A stretch of 64,000 bases of DNA. It comes from an uncultured Clostridia bacterium (lineage in GTDB: Bacteria; Bacillota; Clostridia; Christensenellales; CALVMC01). Shown here piece after piece: positions 19,301-27,966 of this stretch; the first letter of the stretch is position 1, and each line of letters starts with the position of its first letter. The notes under the pieces were generated by a model that was given only the letters and a program-made list of their open reading frames with translations, ran no database searches and had not been told where the DNA came from. The DNA lies in the NCBI GenBank assembly GCA_944342015.1, contig CALVMC010000002.1, positions 62,001 through 126,000 on the forward strand, read 5' to 3'. The translations under genes and the position numbers were made by a program.

Positions 19301-20293
19301 TTACTCGATAAAACTTTTGATTTTTCCTAAAATATCGTTTTGAGCCATTTTTCTGGCTTGCTCTATTGCTGCGGAAAAAGCCTTGCTTCCGCTGGAACCG
19401 TGAGCCTTAACTACTATTTTGTTTACGCCCAAAAAGCCCGCTCCGCCGATTTCGTTATAGTCGAGCTTCTTTTTGACGCCTCTTAAAACATTTTTTAAGA
19501 GAAGTGCGCCGAGTTTTGCTTTAAGCCCGCCTGAGTTAATTTCACTTTTAAGCACATTAAATATTGCGCCTGCCGTTCCTTCGCAGGATTTAAGAGCCAC
19601 ATTTCCCGTAAATCCGTCGCAAACCACTACATCGTACTGACCGGAAAGAATATCCCGTCCTTCCATATTCCCCATAAAGTTTATATTAGACTCTGATAAA
19701 AGCTCAAAAGCTTCTTTTGTTAGAGCATTGCCTTTTTTGTCTTCGCTTCCGTTGGAAAGAAGTCCGACCTTGGGTTTTTCCACTCCGAAAACCGCCGACA
19801 TATAAGCGCTTCCCATATAAGCAAACTGAACAAGCATATCGGCTTTGCAATCCACATTTGCGCCGCAGTCGATAAGCGCAACTCCTTTATTGTTAACGGT
19901 CGGAAGTATGGGACAGAGGGCAGGACGGATAATATTCGGAATTCTGCCTATTTTCATAATTGCCCCTGCAAGAAGAGCTCCGGTAGAACCCGATGAAATA
20001 ATTCCGCTTATATCGTCGTTGTTTTTAAGAAGGTCATAAGCGACAACCATAGACGAGCCTGTTTTCTGTCTTATTGCGTTAGTCGGAATATCGGAATTAT
20101 TGATTATTTCATCTGCATTGATTATATCTATTCTGTCACCGCTGTATTCGCCGGCAAGAATATCTTTTATTTCGCTTTCTCTGCCGCAAAGAATCAGATT
20201 TAAATCGGAAAATTTGTTTACAGCCTGAACGGCTCCTAAAACATTGGCTTTCGGCGATAGATCACCGCCATAACAATCTACAACGAATTTCAT
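19301..20293 (-). CDS. plsX: Phosphate acyltransferase PlsX
   Basis: 330 residues, usual length. It converts acyl-ACP to acyl-phosphate for phosphatidic acid synthesis (the PlsX/PlsY route). Recognised by the start KFVVDCYGGDLSPKANVLGA, the central ISSGSTGALLAGA and the VCDGFTGNVALKS motif, then GGAGFLGVNKIVVKAHGSS near the C-terminus. AAGGAG ribosome site. It heads the plsX-rnc-yggS-sepF-lspA-rluD-pyrR run; a terminator separates it from rpmF upstream. Confidence 0.97.
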   Translation of the reverse strand: MKFVVDCYGGDLSPKANVLGAVQAVNKFSDLNLILCGRESEIKDILAGEYSGDRIDIINADEIINNSDIPTNAIRQKTGSSMVVAYDLLKNNDDISGIISSGSTGALLAGAIMKIGRIPNIIRPALCPILPTVNNKGVALIDCGANVDCKADMLVQFAYMGSAYMSAVFGVEKPKVGLLSNGSEDKKGNALTKEAFELLSESNINFMGNMEGRDILSGQYDVVVCDGFTGNVALKSCEGTAGAIFNVLKSEINSGGLKAKLGALLLKNVLRGVKKKLDYNEIGGAGFLGVNKIVVKAHGSSGSKAFSAAIEQARKMAQNDILGKIKSFIE

Positions 20294-20344
20294 AATTTCT
20301 CCTTATTGCTATAAGTAAACCACTTTTTAAATTACCCCGAAAAA

Positions 20345-20373
20345 CAGAAAAAGTCCCTCGTTTTTGCGGGGAC
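20345..20373 (-). terminator. Terminator after rpmF, before plsX
   Basis: On the minus strand GTCCCCG, loop CAAAAA, CGAGGGAC (one bulged A), then TTTTTCTGTTTT. It separates yceD-rpmF from plsX, although read-through would supply plsX. Confidence 0.78.
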
Positions 20374-20404
20374 GATTTCGTTTGAAAAAAGCGACAATAA
20401 AAAA

Positions 20405-20599
20405 CTAAGCCTTAGCTGCCTTTTCTTTTTTAACTACAACTTCGGTCCCGTCATAATAACCGCAACTTGGACAAACTCTGTGGTTTTGTTTCAATTCGTG
20501 GCAATGCGGACATTCCATAACCGATGGCTTACTGATTTTCCAATTAGCGGCTCTCGAATTTTTTCTGGCCTTTGAAGTTTTTCTTTTTGGTACTGCCAT
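20405..20599 (-). CDS. rpmF: Ribosomal protein bL32
   Basis: 64 residues. Begins MAVPKRKTSKARKNSRAANW and carries a four-cysteine zinc ribbon (CPHCHELKQNHRVCPSCG), so this is the zinc-binding form. It lies 13 nt downstream of yceD, the common yceD-rpmF pair, and is followed by a terminator. Confidence 0.98.
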   Translation of the reverse strand: MAVPKRKTSKARKNSRAANWKISKPSVMECPHCHELKQNHRVCPSCGYYDGTEVVVKKEKAAKA

Positions 20600-20612
20600 T
20601 TTTTGTGCCTCC

Positions 20613-21095
20613 CTAAAATTTAATATCTTTGAGTACAGAGAAAGGATTATCCCCTTTATCTGTCGTATTTTTTTTGCATTTACATTTACTTTTATTAAGA
20701 TTCACTCCACAACTTTGACAAATTCCCTTACAATCTTGCTTACACAATATTTTTTGCGGAATACCGAGCACTATACATTCGTTTATACAATCGGTAAGGT
20801 CAATAAACTCGCCGTTGTTTTTTAATACTGCGTCGCTTCTTTTGAAAGTTTTATCGAAACCTTCGCAAATAGTGACATCGGCGTTTTCAAGACATCTGTC
20901 GCACTTAAAGCGTGCTTTTGCGGTAACGGTAAACTTGAAAATCAGATCGTCATTGCAAACTGCGTAAAAGCCTTTAACTTGTGCAGGCGAAATAAACTCA
21001 CCCTCTTTATCAGAAATCAGATCGCCTGACAAATCTATTTTTTCATCGAATTCGACTATATCGGTATCGACCGATTTAGAGATATCAATTTCCAT
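20613..21095 (-). CDS. yceD: YceD/DUF177 family protein (23S rRNA accumulation protein)
   Basis: 160 residues. N-terminal beta-rich part, then the FKCDRCLENADVTI cysteine pair, then a C-terminal segment CKQDCKGICQSCGVNLNKSK with the cysteine pattern typical of DUF177 in Bacillota. YceD homologues sit with rpmF and are needed for normal 23S rRNA accumulation in some bacteria and plastids. A near-perfect promoter lies just upstream, with GCGGAG before the ATG. Confidence 0.9.
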   Translation of the reverse strand: MEIDISKSVDTDIVEFDEKIDLSGDLISDKEGEFISPAQVKGFYAVCNDDLIFKFTVTAKARFKCDRCLENADVTICEGFDKTFKRSDAVLKNNGEFIDLTDCINECIVLGIPQKILCKQDCKGICQSCGVNLNKSKCKCKKNTTDKGDNPFSVLKDIKF

Positions 21096-21117
21096 TAATT
21101 ACTCCGCAAACATTGTT

Positions 21118-21146
21118 ATTATAAATAAATAAAGACTAATTGTCAA
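21118..21146 (-). promoter_or_regulatory. Consensus sigma-A promoter of yceD-rpmF
   Basis: TTGACA, 17 nt, TATAAT on the minus strand: a full match to consensus at both boxes, as expected for a ribosomal-protein operon. Confidence 0.85.
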
Positions 21147-21263
21147 CTAAAAGAAATTAACTATCTTAATTTCGAAGGTGTCAATCAGTCTTTATAATTC
21201 AATAAATCAAGATGTAAAAAAATGATTTTTATAACGCTATTATATAAACCGGTAAATCGGAAA

Positions 21264-22469
21264 TCAAATTTTACCGTTTTCCACAAGAGCGAGAGTATCC
21301 CTTGCGATAACAATTTCTTCGTTAGTGGGAATAATAAGAACTTTAACCTTTGAAAATTTCTTGTTAATCTCGCATATTTTTCCTCTTTCTGCGTTTTCGT
21401 TTTTGGATTTATCGAATTTGACTCCCATAAATTCAAGACCTTCCAAGACCTTTTCACGGATAAAGTGTGAATTTTCCCCGACGCCGCCCGTCATAACTAT
21501 ACAATCGACGCCGCCCATTACCGCCGCATAGCTTCCTATATATTTTCTCACTCTGTAAGCAAACATATCTATGGCAAGAGAGGCCTTTTCGTTGCCTTCG
21601 TCCGAAGCTTTTTTGCAATCTCTCATATCGGAAGAGACGCCCGAAATACCTTTGAGTCCGCTTTCCTTATTCAATATATTGAGCATTTGAGAAATATCGA
21701 TTTTTGTTTTATTCATAACGAACTCCAAAACGGCAGGGTCAATATCTCCGCTTCTTGTTCCCATCATAAGCCCTTCCAATGGGGTAAGCCCCATTGAAGT
21801 ATCGACGCATTTTCCGCCGTCAACTGCGGCAACCGAAGCTCCGTTCCCGAGATGGCAGGTAATAACCTTTGCTTTACTGTTTTTCAGATATTTCAAAGCC
21901 TCGCCCGAAACGAACCTGTGACTTGTTCCGTGAAATCCGTATTTTCTTATTTTCCATTTATCGTAGTATTCGTAAGGAACGGCATACATAAAAGCTTTTT
22001 TAGGCATAGTAAGATGGAACGCCGTATCGAAAACGGCGACATTTTTCTTGTCTTTGAGTATATTAAGACAAGACTCTATGCAGCTTAAATTTGCCGGCAT
22101 ATGCAAAGGCCCCAAAGGTGCGTTCTTTTTACAAATAGCAAGTGTTTCATCGTCGATAATTATTGATCTATCGAAATCCTCTCCCGAGTGAAGAACTCTG
22201 TGTCCTACCGCACCAATTTCATTGATATCGGATATAACTCCGTATTCTTTATCGCAAAGGCAGTCCAGAACCTTTTTAAGAGCCTGGGTGTGATTTTTGA
22301 AATCTTCTTTTAAAGTTACGGATTTTCCTTCCTTTCCCTTATGGGTAATCTGAGAGCCTTCCATACCTATGCGCTCAACCGTGCCTTTTGCAAGCACGCT
22401 TTCGTCACTCATATCGAAAAGCTGATATTTTAAAGATGAACTTCCTGCGTTTACAACTAAAATTTTCAT
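21264..22469 (-). CDS. ackA: Acetate kinase
   Basis: 401 residues. It has the ASKHA phosphate-1 loop at the start (KILVVNAGSSSLKYQLFD), the VGHRVLHSGEDF block, KKAFMYAVPYEYYDKWKIR, YGFHGTSHRFVS, CHLGNGASVAAVDGGKCVDT and GVGENS. It makes ATP and acetate from acetyl phosphate. It starts 15 nt after pta, giving the standard pta-ackA acetate-fermentation operon. GGGGAG ribosome site. A CGGTAAA/TTTACCG stem spans the stop codon, but its U tract is weak. Confidence 0.98.
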   Translation of the reverse strand: MKILVVNAGSSSLKYQLFDMSDESVLAKGTVERIGMEGSQITHKGKEGKSVTLKEDFKNHTQALKKVLDCLCDKEYGVISDINEIGAVGHRVLHSGEDFDRSIIIDDETLAICKKNAPLGPLHMPANLSCIESCLNILKDKKNVAVFDTAFHLTMPKKAFMYAVPYEYYDKWKIRKYGFHGTSHRFVSGEALKYLKNSKAKVITCHLGNGASVAAVDGGKCVDTSMGLTPLEGLMMGTRSGDIDPAVLEFVMNKTKIDISQMLNILNKESGLKGISGVSSDMRDCKKASDEGNEKASLAIDMFAYRVRKYIGSYAAVMGGVDCIVMTGGVGENSHFIREKVLEGLEFMGVKFDKSKNENAERGKICEINKKFSKVKVLIIPTNEEIVIARDTLALVENGKI

Positions 22470-22484
22470 AATCTCTCCCCTTTG

Positions 22485-23477
22485 TTATTTCATACTTGCT
22501 TGAAGCGCCGTTATCGCAACCACGCTTACGACATCTTCGCTGCTGCAACCACGGGATAAATCGTTGACAGGTTTATCGAGTCCCTGACAGATAGGTCCTA
22601 TTGCCTCTGCACCGCAAAGTCTCTGAACTAATTTATACCCTATATTCCCCGCTTGAAGGTCGGGGAAAATCAGAACGTTTGCTTTTCCTGCAACCTGACT
22701 TTTCGGAGCTTTAAGTTTACCGACAGACTCTACGAGAGCGGCGTCTGCTTGAAGTTCTCCGTCCACAATCATAGACGGTTCCTTTTCTTTTATTAATTCA
22801 AGCGCCTGGACGACTTTATCTACATTTTCGTGTTTTGCGCTGCCTTTTGTGGAAAAAGACAAAAGAGCGACTTTCGGCGATTTGATACCCGCAATACCTC
22901 TTGCGCTCGATTCGGAAGCGATAGCGATATCGCATAGCTGTTCTGCCGTAGGATTGGGAATTACCGCACAGTCTCCGAATACAAGTACCGAATATTTACT
23001 GTTTTCGGGAAGAACCATAATAAAGCACGACGAAACGGTTTTAATTCCTTTTTTGGCTTTGATAACCTGCAAAGCCGGTCTTAAAACATCGCCCGTGGAA
23101 TTAATGCTTCCTGCGACCATACCGTCGGCGTCGCCTGCTTTCATCATAAGGGTTCCGAAATAGAGATTGTTTTTTGCAAGACTTGAAGCCTGTTCCATAT
23201 CCATACCCTTGTCTTTTCTGAGATTGTAAAGAAGTTTAGCGTATTCTTCGGTTTTAACCGAAGTTACGGGATTGATTATTTCTATACCGTCTAATGAAAT
23301 ATCCTTGCATTTTTCTTTGATAATATTTTCATCTCCGAGAAGGACAATTCTTGCAATTTTTTTAACTGTAATCTGATGTGCCGCTCTTATAATTCTTTCT
23401 TCTTCGCCTTCCGCTAAAACTATCTTTTTATTAAGAGTAGAAGCTTTGGCCATAATTTCGTTCATTAAAATACTCAT
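22485..23477 (-). CDS. pta: Phosphate acetyltransferase
   Basis: 330 residues, the short (Gram-positive) form with only the catalytic PTA_PTB domain. Blocks include [60 protein letters not shown] and [18 protein letters not shown]. It converts acetyl-CoA and phosphate to acetyl phosphate, feeding ackA directly downstream. CGGAG site. Divergent from tmcAL; the 119-nt intergenic region holds AT-rich sequence with TATAAT-like boxes on both strands but no clear -35 partner. Confidence 0.98.
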   Translation of the reverse strand: MSILMNEIMAKASTLNKKIVLAEGEEERIIRAAHQITVKKIARIVLLGDENIIKEKCKDISLDGIEIINPVTSVKTEEYAKLLYNLRKDKGMDMEQASSLAKNNLYFGTLMMKAGDADGMVAGSINSTGDVLRPALQVIKAKKGIKTVSSCFIMVLPENSKYSVLVFGDCAVIPNPTAEQLCDIAIASESSARGIAGIKSPKVALLSFSTKGSAKHENVDKVVQALELIKEKEPSMIVDGELQADAALVESVGKLKAPKSQVAGKANVLIFPDLQAGNIGYKLVQRLCGAEAIGPICQGLDKPVNDLSRGCSSEDVVSVVAITALQASMK

Positions 23478-23596
23478 AATTTCACTCCGTATAAATTTAC
23501 TTTAAAAAAATTATTTTATCGTGTATAATAATCGTTAACCGATAAAAATAATTATACAACAATAATCAAATAATTGAAAGTAAAAAAAAGGATAAA

Positions 23597-24751
23597 ATGG
23601 AAATCGTTGGAGTAATAGCGGAATTCAATCCATTTCACAAAGGTCATAAAAGACTTCTTGACGAAATAAAAAAGGCTTATCCCACCTGCACGATAGCAGT
23701 CGTTATGAGCGGTTGTTTTACCATGCGTGGCGAACCTGCGATATGCGACAAATATCTGCGCGCCGAAACGGCGGTAAAGAACGGCGCCGATATCGTTGTG
23801 GAACTACCGCCCTGTTATGCCACCGCACCCGCTCAGTATTTTGCCGAAGGCGGAATAAAAACTCTTATGAAATTTTCCGATTTCAACCGTCTTGCTTTCG
23901 GCAGCGAAGACGGAGATATACAAAAAATAATAAAGGGCGCCGAACTATTAAAAAGTCTTGACGACGACAGAATATTCAAGGAATATCTTAAAAAAGCATT
24001 GAAAAGCGGAAAGCCTTTTATGGAAATAAAAACAAAGGCTTACGATAAAAAAACAAATTCATGCGATTTAAAAAAGCCTAACAATTTACTTGCTGTAAAT
24101 TATATTATCGAATCAAAAAAATTGAAGCCCGACCTTGAATTTTTCACCGTTAAAAGAGAAGACAATTTTAACGATGACAGTCTTTCATTTGAAAATCCGT
24201 CCGCAAAAGCATTGAGAAAAGCTTTATGCGAAGGAAAGGACATAGAACGATTCATTCCCTTATCCACTCAAAAATTCATAAGCGGCATAAAAAATGAAAT
24301 TTTCGACGCAATGGTTTTATCTTCACTGAAAAACAAGACCTTAACGGAACTTTCCAATCTCGTAGGAATATCAGAAGGGCTTGAAAACAGAATAAAAAAG
24401 TACGCAGCGGAAAGCGCAAGTTACAGAGAATTTTTAGAAAAAATCAAGACCAAAAGATACACCTTAAACAGACTTAAAAGAATAGCTTTGTCTTCCCTTC
24501 TCGATATCGACAAATCCTTGTTTTCAGAGTGCGTCGCTACCGAACCCGTACTCAATGTACTTGCTGTCGCAGAAGACAATAAAGACATATTGGGAAGAAT
24601 AGAAAATAACTCATTTACGGTAAAAAACTGCGACAGAATGCGTTTTGGCGATAATTTGCACCTAAAACTTATAGAAAAAGAAGAAAATTTATATGAAGCC
24701 CTTTCCGGTCAAAAGATAGAAAAAACCGCCCGTTTCGTAAAACGAATATAA
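23597..24751 (+). CDS. tmcAL: tRNA(Met) cytidine acetate ligase TmcAL
   Basis: 384 residues. The N-terminal nucleotidyltransferase fold opens with GVIAEFNPFHKGHKRLL, the HxGH-type motif. It is followed by MSGCFTMRGEPAICDKYLRA and VVELPPCYATAPAQYFAEGG, all characteristic of TmcAL (formerly YlbM). It uses acetate and ATP to make N4-acetylcytidine at the wobble position of elongator tRNA-Met. AAGGATAAA precedes the ATG. Acetate from the neighbouring pta-ackA pathway is its substrate in principle, though adjacency may be coincidental. It stands before ylbJ, recalling the ylbJ-ylbM neighbourhood of Bacillus. Confidence 0.95.
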   Translation: MEIVGVIAEFNPFHKGHKRLLDEIKKAYPTCTIAVVMSGCFTMRGEPAICDKYLRAETAVKNGADIVVELPPCYATAPAQYFAEGGIKTLMKFSDFNRLAFGSEDGDIQKIIKGAELLKSLDDDRIFKEYLKKALKSGKPFMEIKTKAYDKKTNSCDLKKPNNLLAVNYIIESKKLKPDLEFFTVKREDNFNDDSLSFENPSAKALRKALCEGKDIERFIPLSTQKFISGIKNEIFDAMVLSSLKNKTLTELSNLVGISEGLENRIKKYAAESASYREFLEKIKTKRYTLNRLKRIALSSLLDIDKSLFSECVATEPVLNVLAVAEDNKDILGRIENNSFTVKNCDRMRFGDNLHLKLIEKEENLYEALSGQKIEKTARFVKRI

Positions 24752-24754
24752 TTT

Positions 24755-24783
24755 TCATATCCCGCAAAACCTGTTCATAAAAT
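24755..24783 (+). promoter_or_regulatory. Sigma-E-like sporulation promoter of ylbJ
   Basis: TCATATC, 14 nt, CATAAAAT. This fits the Bacillus sigma-E pattern (KMATATT, N14, CATACAMT) with one mismatch in each box. B. subtilis ylbJ belongs to the sigma-E regulon. The -10 box ends six bases before the ATG at 24790, which has no Shine-Dalgarno. Confidence 0.55.
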
Positions 24784-24789
24784 TTAAAT

Positions 24790-25791
24790 ATGGGTTTTTT
24801 AAAAAGCGGTATTTCAAAAAAAAGAACGGTAGTAATACTTCTGATAATATCGGTAATGGTTGCCTTTATTTGTTCGCCCGAAAGGTATATCAAATCGGTA
24901 TATTCGGGGATTACTCTTTTTGTAGTATCTGTTCTTCCCGCTCTTTTCCCTTTTTTCTTTTTTACCAAACTTCTCACGGGGCTGGGTATGAGCGGCGCCG
25001 TTTCTTCCCTTTTCGAAAAGCCGATAAAAAAACTTTACAACACAAACTCGACAGGCGGTTATATATTTACAATGAGTATAATGAGCGGTTATCCCGTAGG
25101 CGCCAAACTCGTTTCGGAATTCTACGAAAACGGTTACATAGGAAAAGACGATGCAAAAACAATAAGCAGTTTTACATCTACCTCAGGTCCTCTCTTCGTC
25201 GTGGGAACGGTAGGCTCTGTTATGCTTAGCAATAAATATGCGGGCTTGTTTTTATTGTTTACGCATTATATAGCAAGTATCGTAAACGGATTGTTTTACC
25301 GAAAGAATAAGAACAAAAGCAATTTCGAATATACAAAAAATATCGAAAAAAAACCGATAGACGAAGTACTCTCCGAAAGCATTTATAACGCAATAATATC
25401 GGTACTTATAGTAGGCGGATACATAGCAATATTCAATATGCTGATAGACATATTGTACGATATAGGAATATTAAAAGGAATCGAAAACGCAGTAGCGTTT
25501 ATATTGAAACTTACGGGAAACAACGAAAACCTTGCAAAAGGAATAACATATTCTTTAATAGAAGTAACAAGAGGCACCGCCGAATTCGCTTCATTAGGGC
25601 TTTCTCTTAACGAAATTTTACCGTTTATCGCAGGCTTTCTGGCTTTCGGCGGATTGGGAATCGCAATACAATCCTATACTTTTTTGTCAAAATGTAAAAT
25701 AGGCTTCTTTTATCACCTGCTTACAAAATTCACGCAAGCCTGCACGGCATTTTTAATAACTTATATTTTTTGTATGTTCATAAAGTTTTAA
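24790..25791 (+). CDS. ylbJ: Sporulation integral membrane protein YlbJ
   Basis: 333 residues with about eight membrane helices and the nucleoside-recognition (Gate) domain repeats: LPALFPFFFFTKLLTGLG, MSGYPVGAKLVSEFYENG, SGPLFVVGTVGSVML, and in the second half TRGTAEFASLGLSL and AGFLAFGGLGIAIQ. YlbJ is a mother-cell membrane protein needed for spore cortex formation. It is next to coaD-rsmD, as in many Clostridia and Bacilli. There is no ribosome-binding site; the sigma-E-like -10 box lies immediately before the ATG. With spoIVA it marks an endospore-forming lineage. Confidence 0.93.
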   Translation: MGFLKSGISKKRTVVILLIISVMVAFICSPERYIKSVYSGITLFVVSVLPALFPFFFFTKLLTGLGMSGAVSSLFEKPIKKLYNTNSTGGYIFTMSIMSGYPVGAKLVSEFYENGYIGKDDAKTISSFTSTSGPLFVVGTVGSVMLSNKYAGLFLLFTHYIASIVNGLFYRKNKNKSNFEYTKNIEKKPIDEVLSESIYNAIISVLIVGGYIAIFNMLIDILYDIGILKGIENAVAFILKLTGNNENLAKGITYSLIEVTRGTAEFASLGLSLNEILPFIAGFLAFGGLGIAIQSYTFLSKCKIGFFYHLLTKFTQACTAFLITYIFCMFIKF

Positions 25792-25821
25792 AAACCGAAA
25801 TATACCGATTAATTAAACCGA

Positions 25822-26295
25822 TTACCTTTGTCCTTTATTCTTAAACATATCGCCTTCGAGTTCTTCTCTTGCGTTTCTTATATAATCGAGTACGGTGGCA
25901 ACGGTATTTTCTATACTTACCAGATGTTCGTCGACAAGTCTGTTTACCTGATACATTGTACGCTGTTTATAAGCGTCCGCCTCTTTACGCAGAGTATCGG
26001 CTTCCTGTGAAGCCTTTTTCATAATGTTGGTTTCGTCAATCATACGCTGTTCTTTTTCTTTTGCGTCTTTCATAAGTTGATCGACATAATTTTTCGCGTC
26101 GGCTTTAATAGCGTCTCTTTCTTCTATAATTATTTTGGCTTTTCTGAGTTCTTCGGGATACTGGGACCTTATTTTACTTAAAATTTCCATAATACGGTCT
26201 CCGTTTACGGTAACGGAAGAAGAAGAAAAAAGAGTTTTTTTACCTTCGAGCATTTCTCCTTCGAGTTCGCTCAATAACAATTCTATATTATCCAT
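25822..26295 (-). CDS. Coiled-coil protein of unknown function (DivIVA-like / vacuolar-ATPase-subunit-like)
   Basis: 157 residues, nearly all predicted helix with charged heptads between about 45 and 150. It begins MDNIELLLSELEGEMLEGKK, followed by a short region with a serine run, then a long coiled coil. There are no cysteines and no membrane segment. Proteins of this size and composition are commonly found downstream of coaD in Clostridia, annotated as ATPase-like or DivIVA-like, without known function. It starts 19 nt after coaD with AAAAGGAG, so it is the last gene of the long minus-strand block. Possibly a scaffold at the membrane or divisome. Confidence 0.82.
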   Translation of the reverse strand: MDNIELLLSELEGEMLEGKKTLFSSSSVTVNGDRIMEILSKIRSQYPEELRKAKIIIEERDAIKADAKNYVDQLMKDAKEKEQRMIDETNIMKKASQEADTLRKEADAYKQRTMYQVNRLVDEHLVSIENTVATVLDYIRNAREELEGDMFKNKGQR

Positions 26296-26314
26296 AATTA
26301 TTACTCCTTAAAAG

Positions 26315-26776
26315 TTATTTGTTTTCCTTCAATTTTTTTTCAACCGTATCGGGAATAAATTCTTCGGCGCTAAGATTATTTATAAGTTTTTGCCTTGCTT
26401 TTGTAGAAGTTATATGACTGCAATCGGAAAAGAAGAAAACCGTGGGAATTCCCCCTTTTTCCAAATTAAACTTTGCCATTTGTTTTTCATAAGGAAAATC
26501 CTCTTTATTTCTTATCCCTCTGATAAGGCAGCCTATTCCGTTTTTATTGCAGTAATCGACAGCGTAACCTTCGTAATAGTCCGCCGAAACATTTTTACGG
26601 TTTTTAAAATATTCTTTTATTGCGTCAAGTCTTACTTCGTGAGAATATTCGGCGTTTTTTTCGGGATTGACGAGCATAAGGACAACAACTTCGTCGAAAA
26701 GTTTTAAAGCCTTTTCAACAAGTTCGATATGCCCGTAGGTAAGAGGGTCGAAAGTTCCCGTAACAGCACATTTCAT
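26315..26776 (-). CDS. coaD: Phosphopantetheine adenylyltransferase CoaD
   Basis: 153 residues from the ATG at 26776 (GGTGA ribosome site); the frame also runs eight codons upstream. Nucleotidyltransferase motif AVTGTFDPLTYGHIELVEKA, then GCLIRGIRNKEDFPYE and the C-terminal SHITSTKARQKL, which occupies the usual ISSSxVKE position. Penultimate step of CoA synthesis. CoA is also the co-substrate of the PaaK and Ior enzymes upstream in the same strand block. Confidence 0.96.
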   Translation of the reverse strand: MKCAVTGTFDPLTYGHIELVEKALKLFDEVVVLMLVNPEKNAEYSHEVRLDAIKEYFKNRKNVSADYYEGYAVDYCNKNGIGCLIRGIRNKEDFPYEKQMAKFNLEKGGIPTVFFFSDCSHITSTKARQKLINNLSAEEFIPDTVEKKLKENK

Positions 26777-26851
26777 ATCTTCACCGTTAATCCTTTGCAA
26801 TAAAAATTAAGTTTACGGCACATTATTACGGCACATTAATGGTTTTAGCAG

Positions 26852-27388
26852 TCAAGCCTGTACAATAAAACTGAGTTTGATTTTGCCGTAATTTCTCGTA
26901 TCTTTAATTATATACTGTAAAGGAACGCAAGGCAAGTTTAAAGAAGCAGTTTCGTAAACTATGATACCTCCGTCTGAAAGCAGTTTGTTTTCGTAAATCG
27001 AGCCGAGAAGTTTTTCGGAAAAATTTTCCTTGTAAGGAGGATCGCAGAAAATTATATCGAAAATTTTTCCTTTAAGCATATTTATTGCGGTAAAACAATC
27101 GGCGTTTATAACTTTGGAATCGGAATTGATCAAAGCAAGATTTTCTTTCGTAAGTTTTACGCTTTTGATATCTTTGTCGCAAAAGACTACTTCCGCAGCT
27201 CCCCTGCTTATCGCTTCTATTCCCAAAGCGCCGGAGCCCGAAAACAAATCAAGAACCTTCAATCCGTCCAGTCTTTGACCTAAAATATTGAAAAGAGCTT
27301 CTTTGACCTTATCGGAAGTAGGCCTTATATTCATATCGGAAGGTTCTTTTAATTTTCTTCCCTTAAAACTGCCGCCAATTATTCTCAA
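26852..27388 (-). CDS. rsmD: 16S rRNA (guanine966-N2)-methyltransferase RsmD
   Basis: 178 residues starting at a TTG codon at 27388, chosen because the family begins with an initiator followed by RIIGG and because GGCAGG lies 8 nt before it; no ATG or GTG fits. The sequence runs RIIGGSFKGRKLKEP, RPTSDKVKEALFNIL, VLDLFSGSGALGIEAISRGA (SAM-binding) and IIFCDPPYKENF (catalytic DPPY). It methylates G966 of 16S rRNA. It lies 17 nt after the formyl-THF cyclo-ligase and 75 nt before coaD, the common rsmD-coaD pair. Confidence 0.95.
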   Translation of the reverse strand: MRIIGGSFKGRKLKEPSDMNIRPTSDKVKEALFNILGQRLDGLKVLDLFSGSGALGIEAISRGAAEVVFCDKDIKSVKLTKENLALINSDSKVINADCFTAINMLKGKIFDIIFCDPPYKENFSEKLLGSIYENKLLSDGGIIVYETASLNLPCVPLQYIIKDTRNYGKIKLSFIVQA

Positions 27389-27405
27389 TTCTTTTACCTG
27401 CCGTT

Positions 27406-27966
27406 TTAAATATAATTTTTCCCGTTTGCGGTAAATATATCTTTTTCCGTAATGACTGCATCGAGTTTTACATCGAGCTTCGAACAAGGCAGTCTTTCCG
27501 CCTGTTGAGAAGAAAAAGCTATACCTAATTTAAAAGCATTCGTTTCCTTTAAAAATCTGTCGTAGTAGCCTTTCCCTCTTCCGAGCCTTGTTAAAGAACC
27601 GTCAAATGCGACAAGTGGCACGATAACGACATCTATATCCTGCTGTACTTTTCCTTGCGGTTCTTTGATATTGTATCTGTTGAATGTAAAACCGGTATTT
27701 TCGTTAAGACATACTGCTTTTAATGTTTCGCCGTTCAAAACAGGTGCGCTTAAATTTTTTTTGCAATCGGTAAGTTTTTTTATTAAAAAGGAAGTATCTA
27801 CTTCGTTTTTAAAACTTAAATAAACATTTATGTTTTTGGAATTTTTAATTATATCGCAGTTTAACAGCTTGTCCGCAATAATTAAAGAAGCTTCTTTTTT
27901 TTCCGCAACCGTTAAAGAAGCCGTTTTATTAAGATATTCCTTTCTGAGCAATTCTTTTTCCGTCAT
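27406..27966 (-). CDS. 5-formyltetrahydrofolate cyclo-ligase
   Basis: 186 residues. The N-terminal KELLRKEYLNKTASLTVAEK start and the signature SLTRLGRGKGYYDRFLKET with LGIAFSSQQAERLPC identify the MTHFS/YgfA family. It converts 5-formyl-THF to 5,10-methenyl-THF in an ATP-dependent reaction. The start overlaps the alr stop (ATGA), so it is translationally coupled. Confidence 0.95.
   Translation of the reverse strand: MTEKELLRKEYLNKTASLTVAEKKEASLIIADKLLNCDIIKNSKNINVYLSFKNEVDTSFLIKKLTDCKKNLSAPVLNGETLKAVCLNENTGFTFNRYNIKEPQGKVQQDIDVVIVPLVAFDGSLTRLGRGKGYYDRFLKETNAFKLGIAFSSQQAERLPCSKLDVKLDAVITEKDIFTANGKNYI

Noticed and set aside
21240-21275. CGGTAAA/TTTACCG hairpin at the ackA stop as a terminator
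   Set aside because: The stem overlaps the coding end and the following tract (TTTATATAATAG) is too weak to call.
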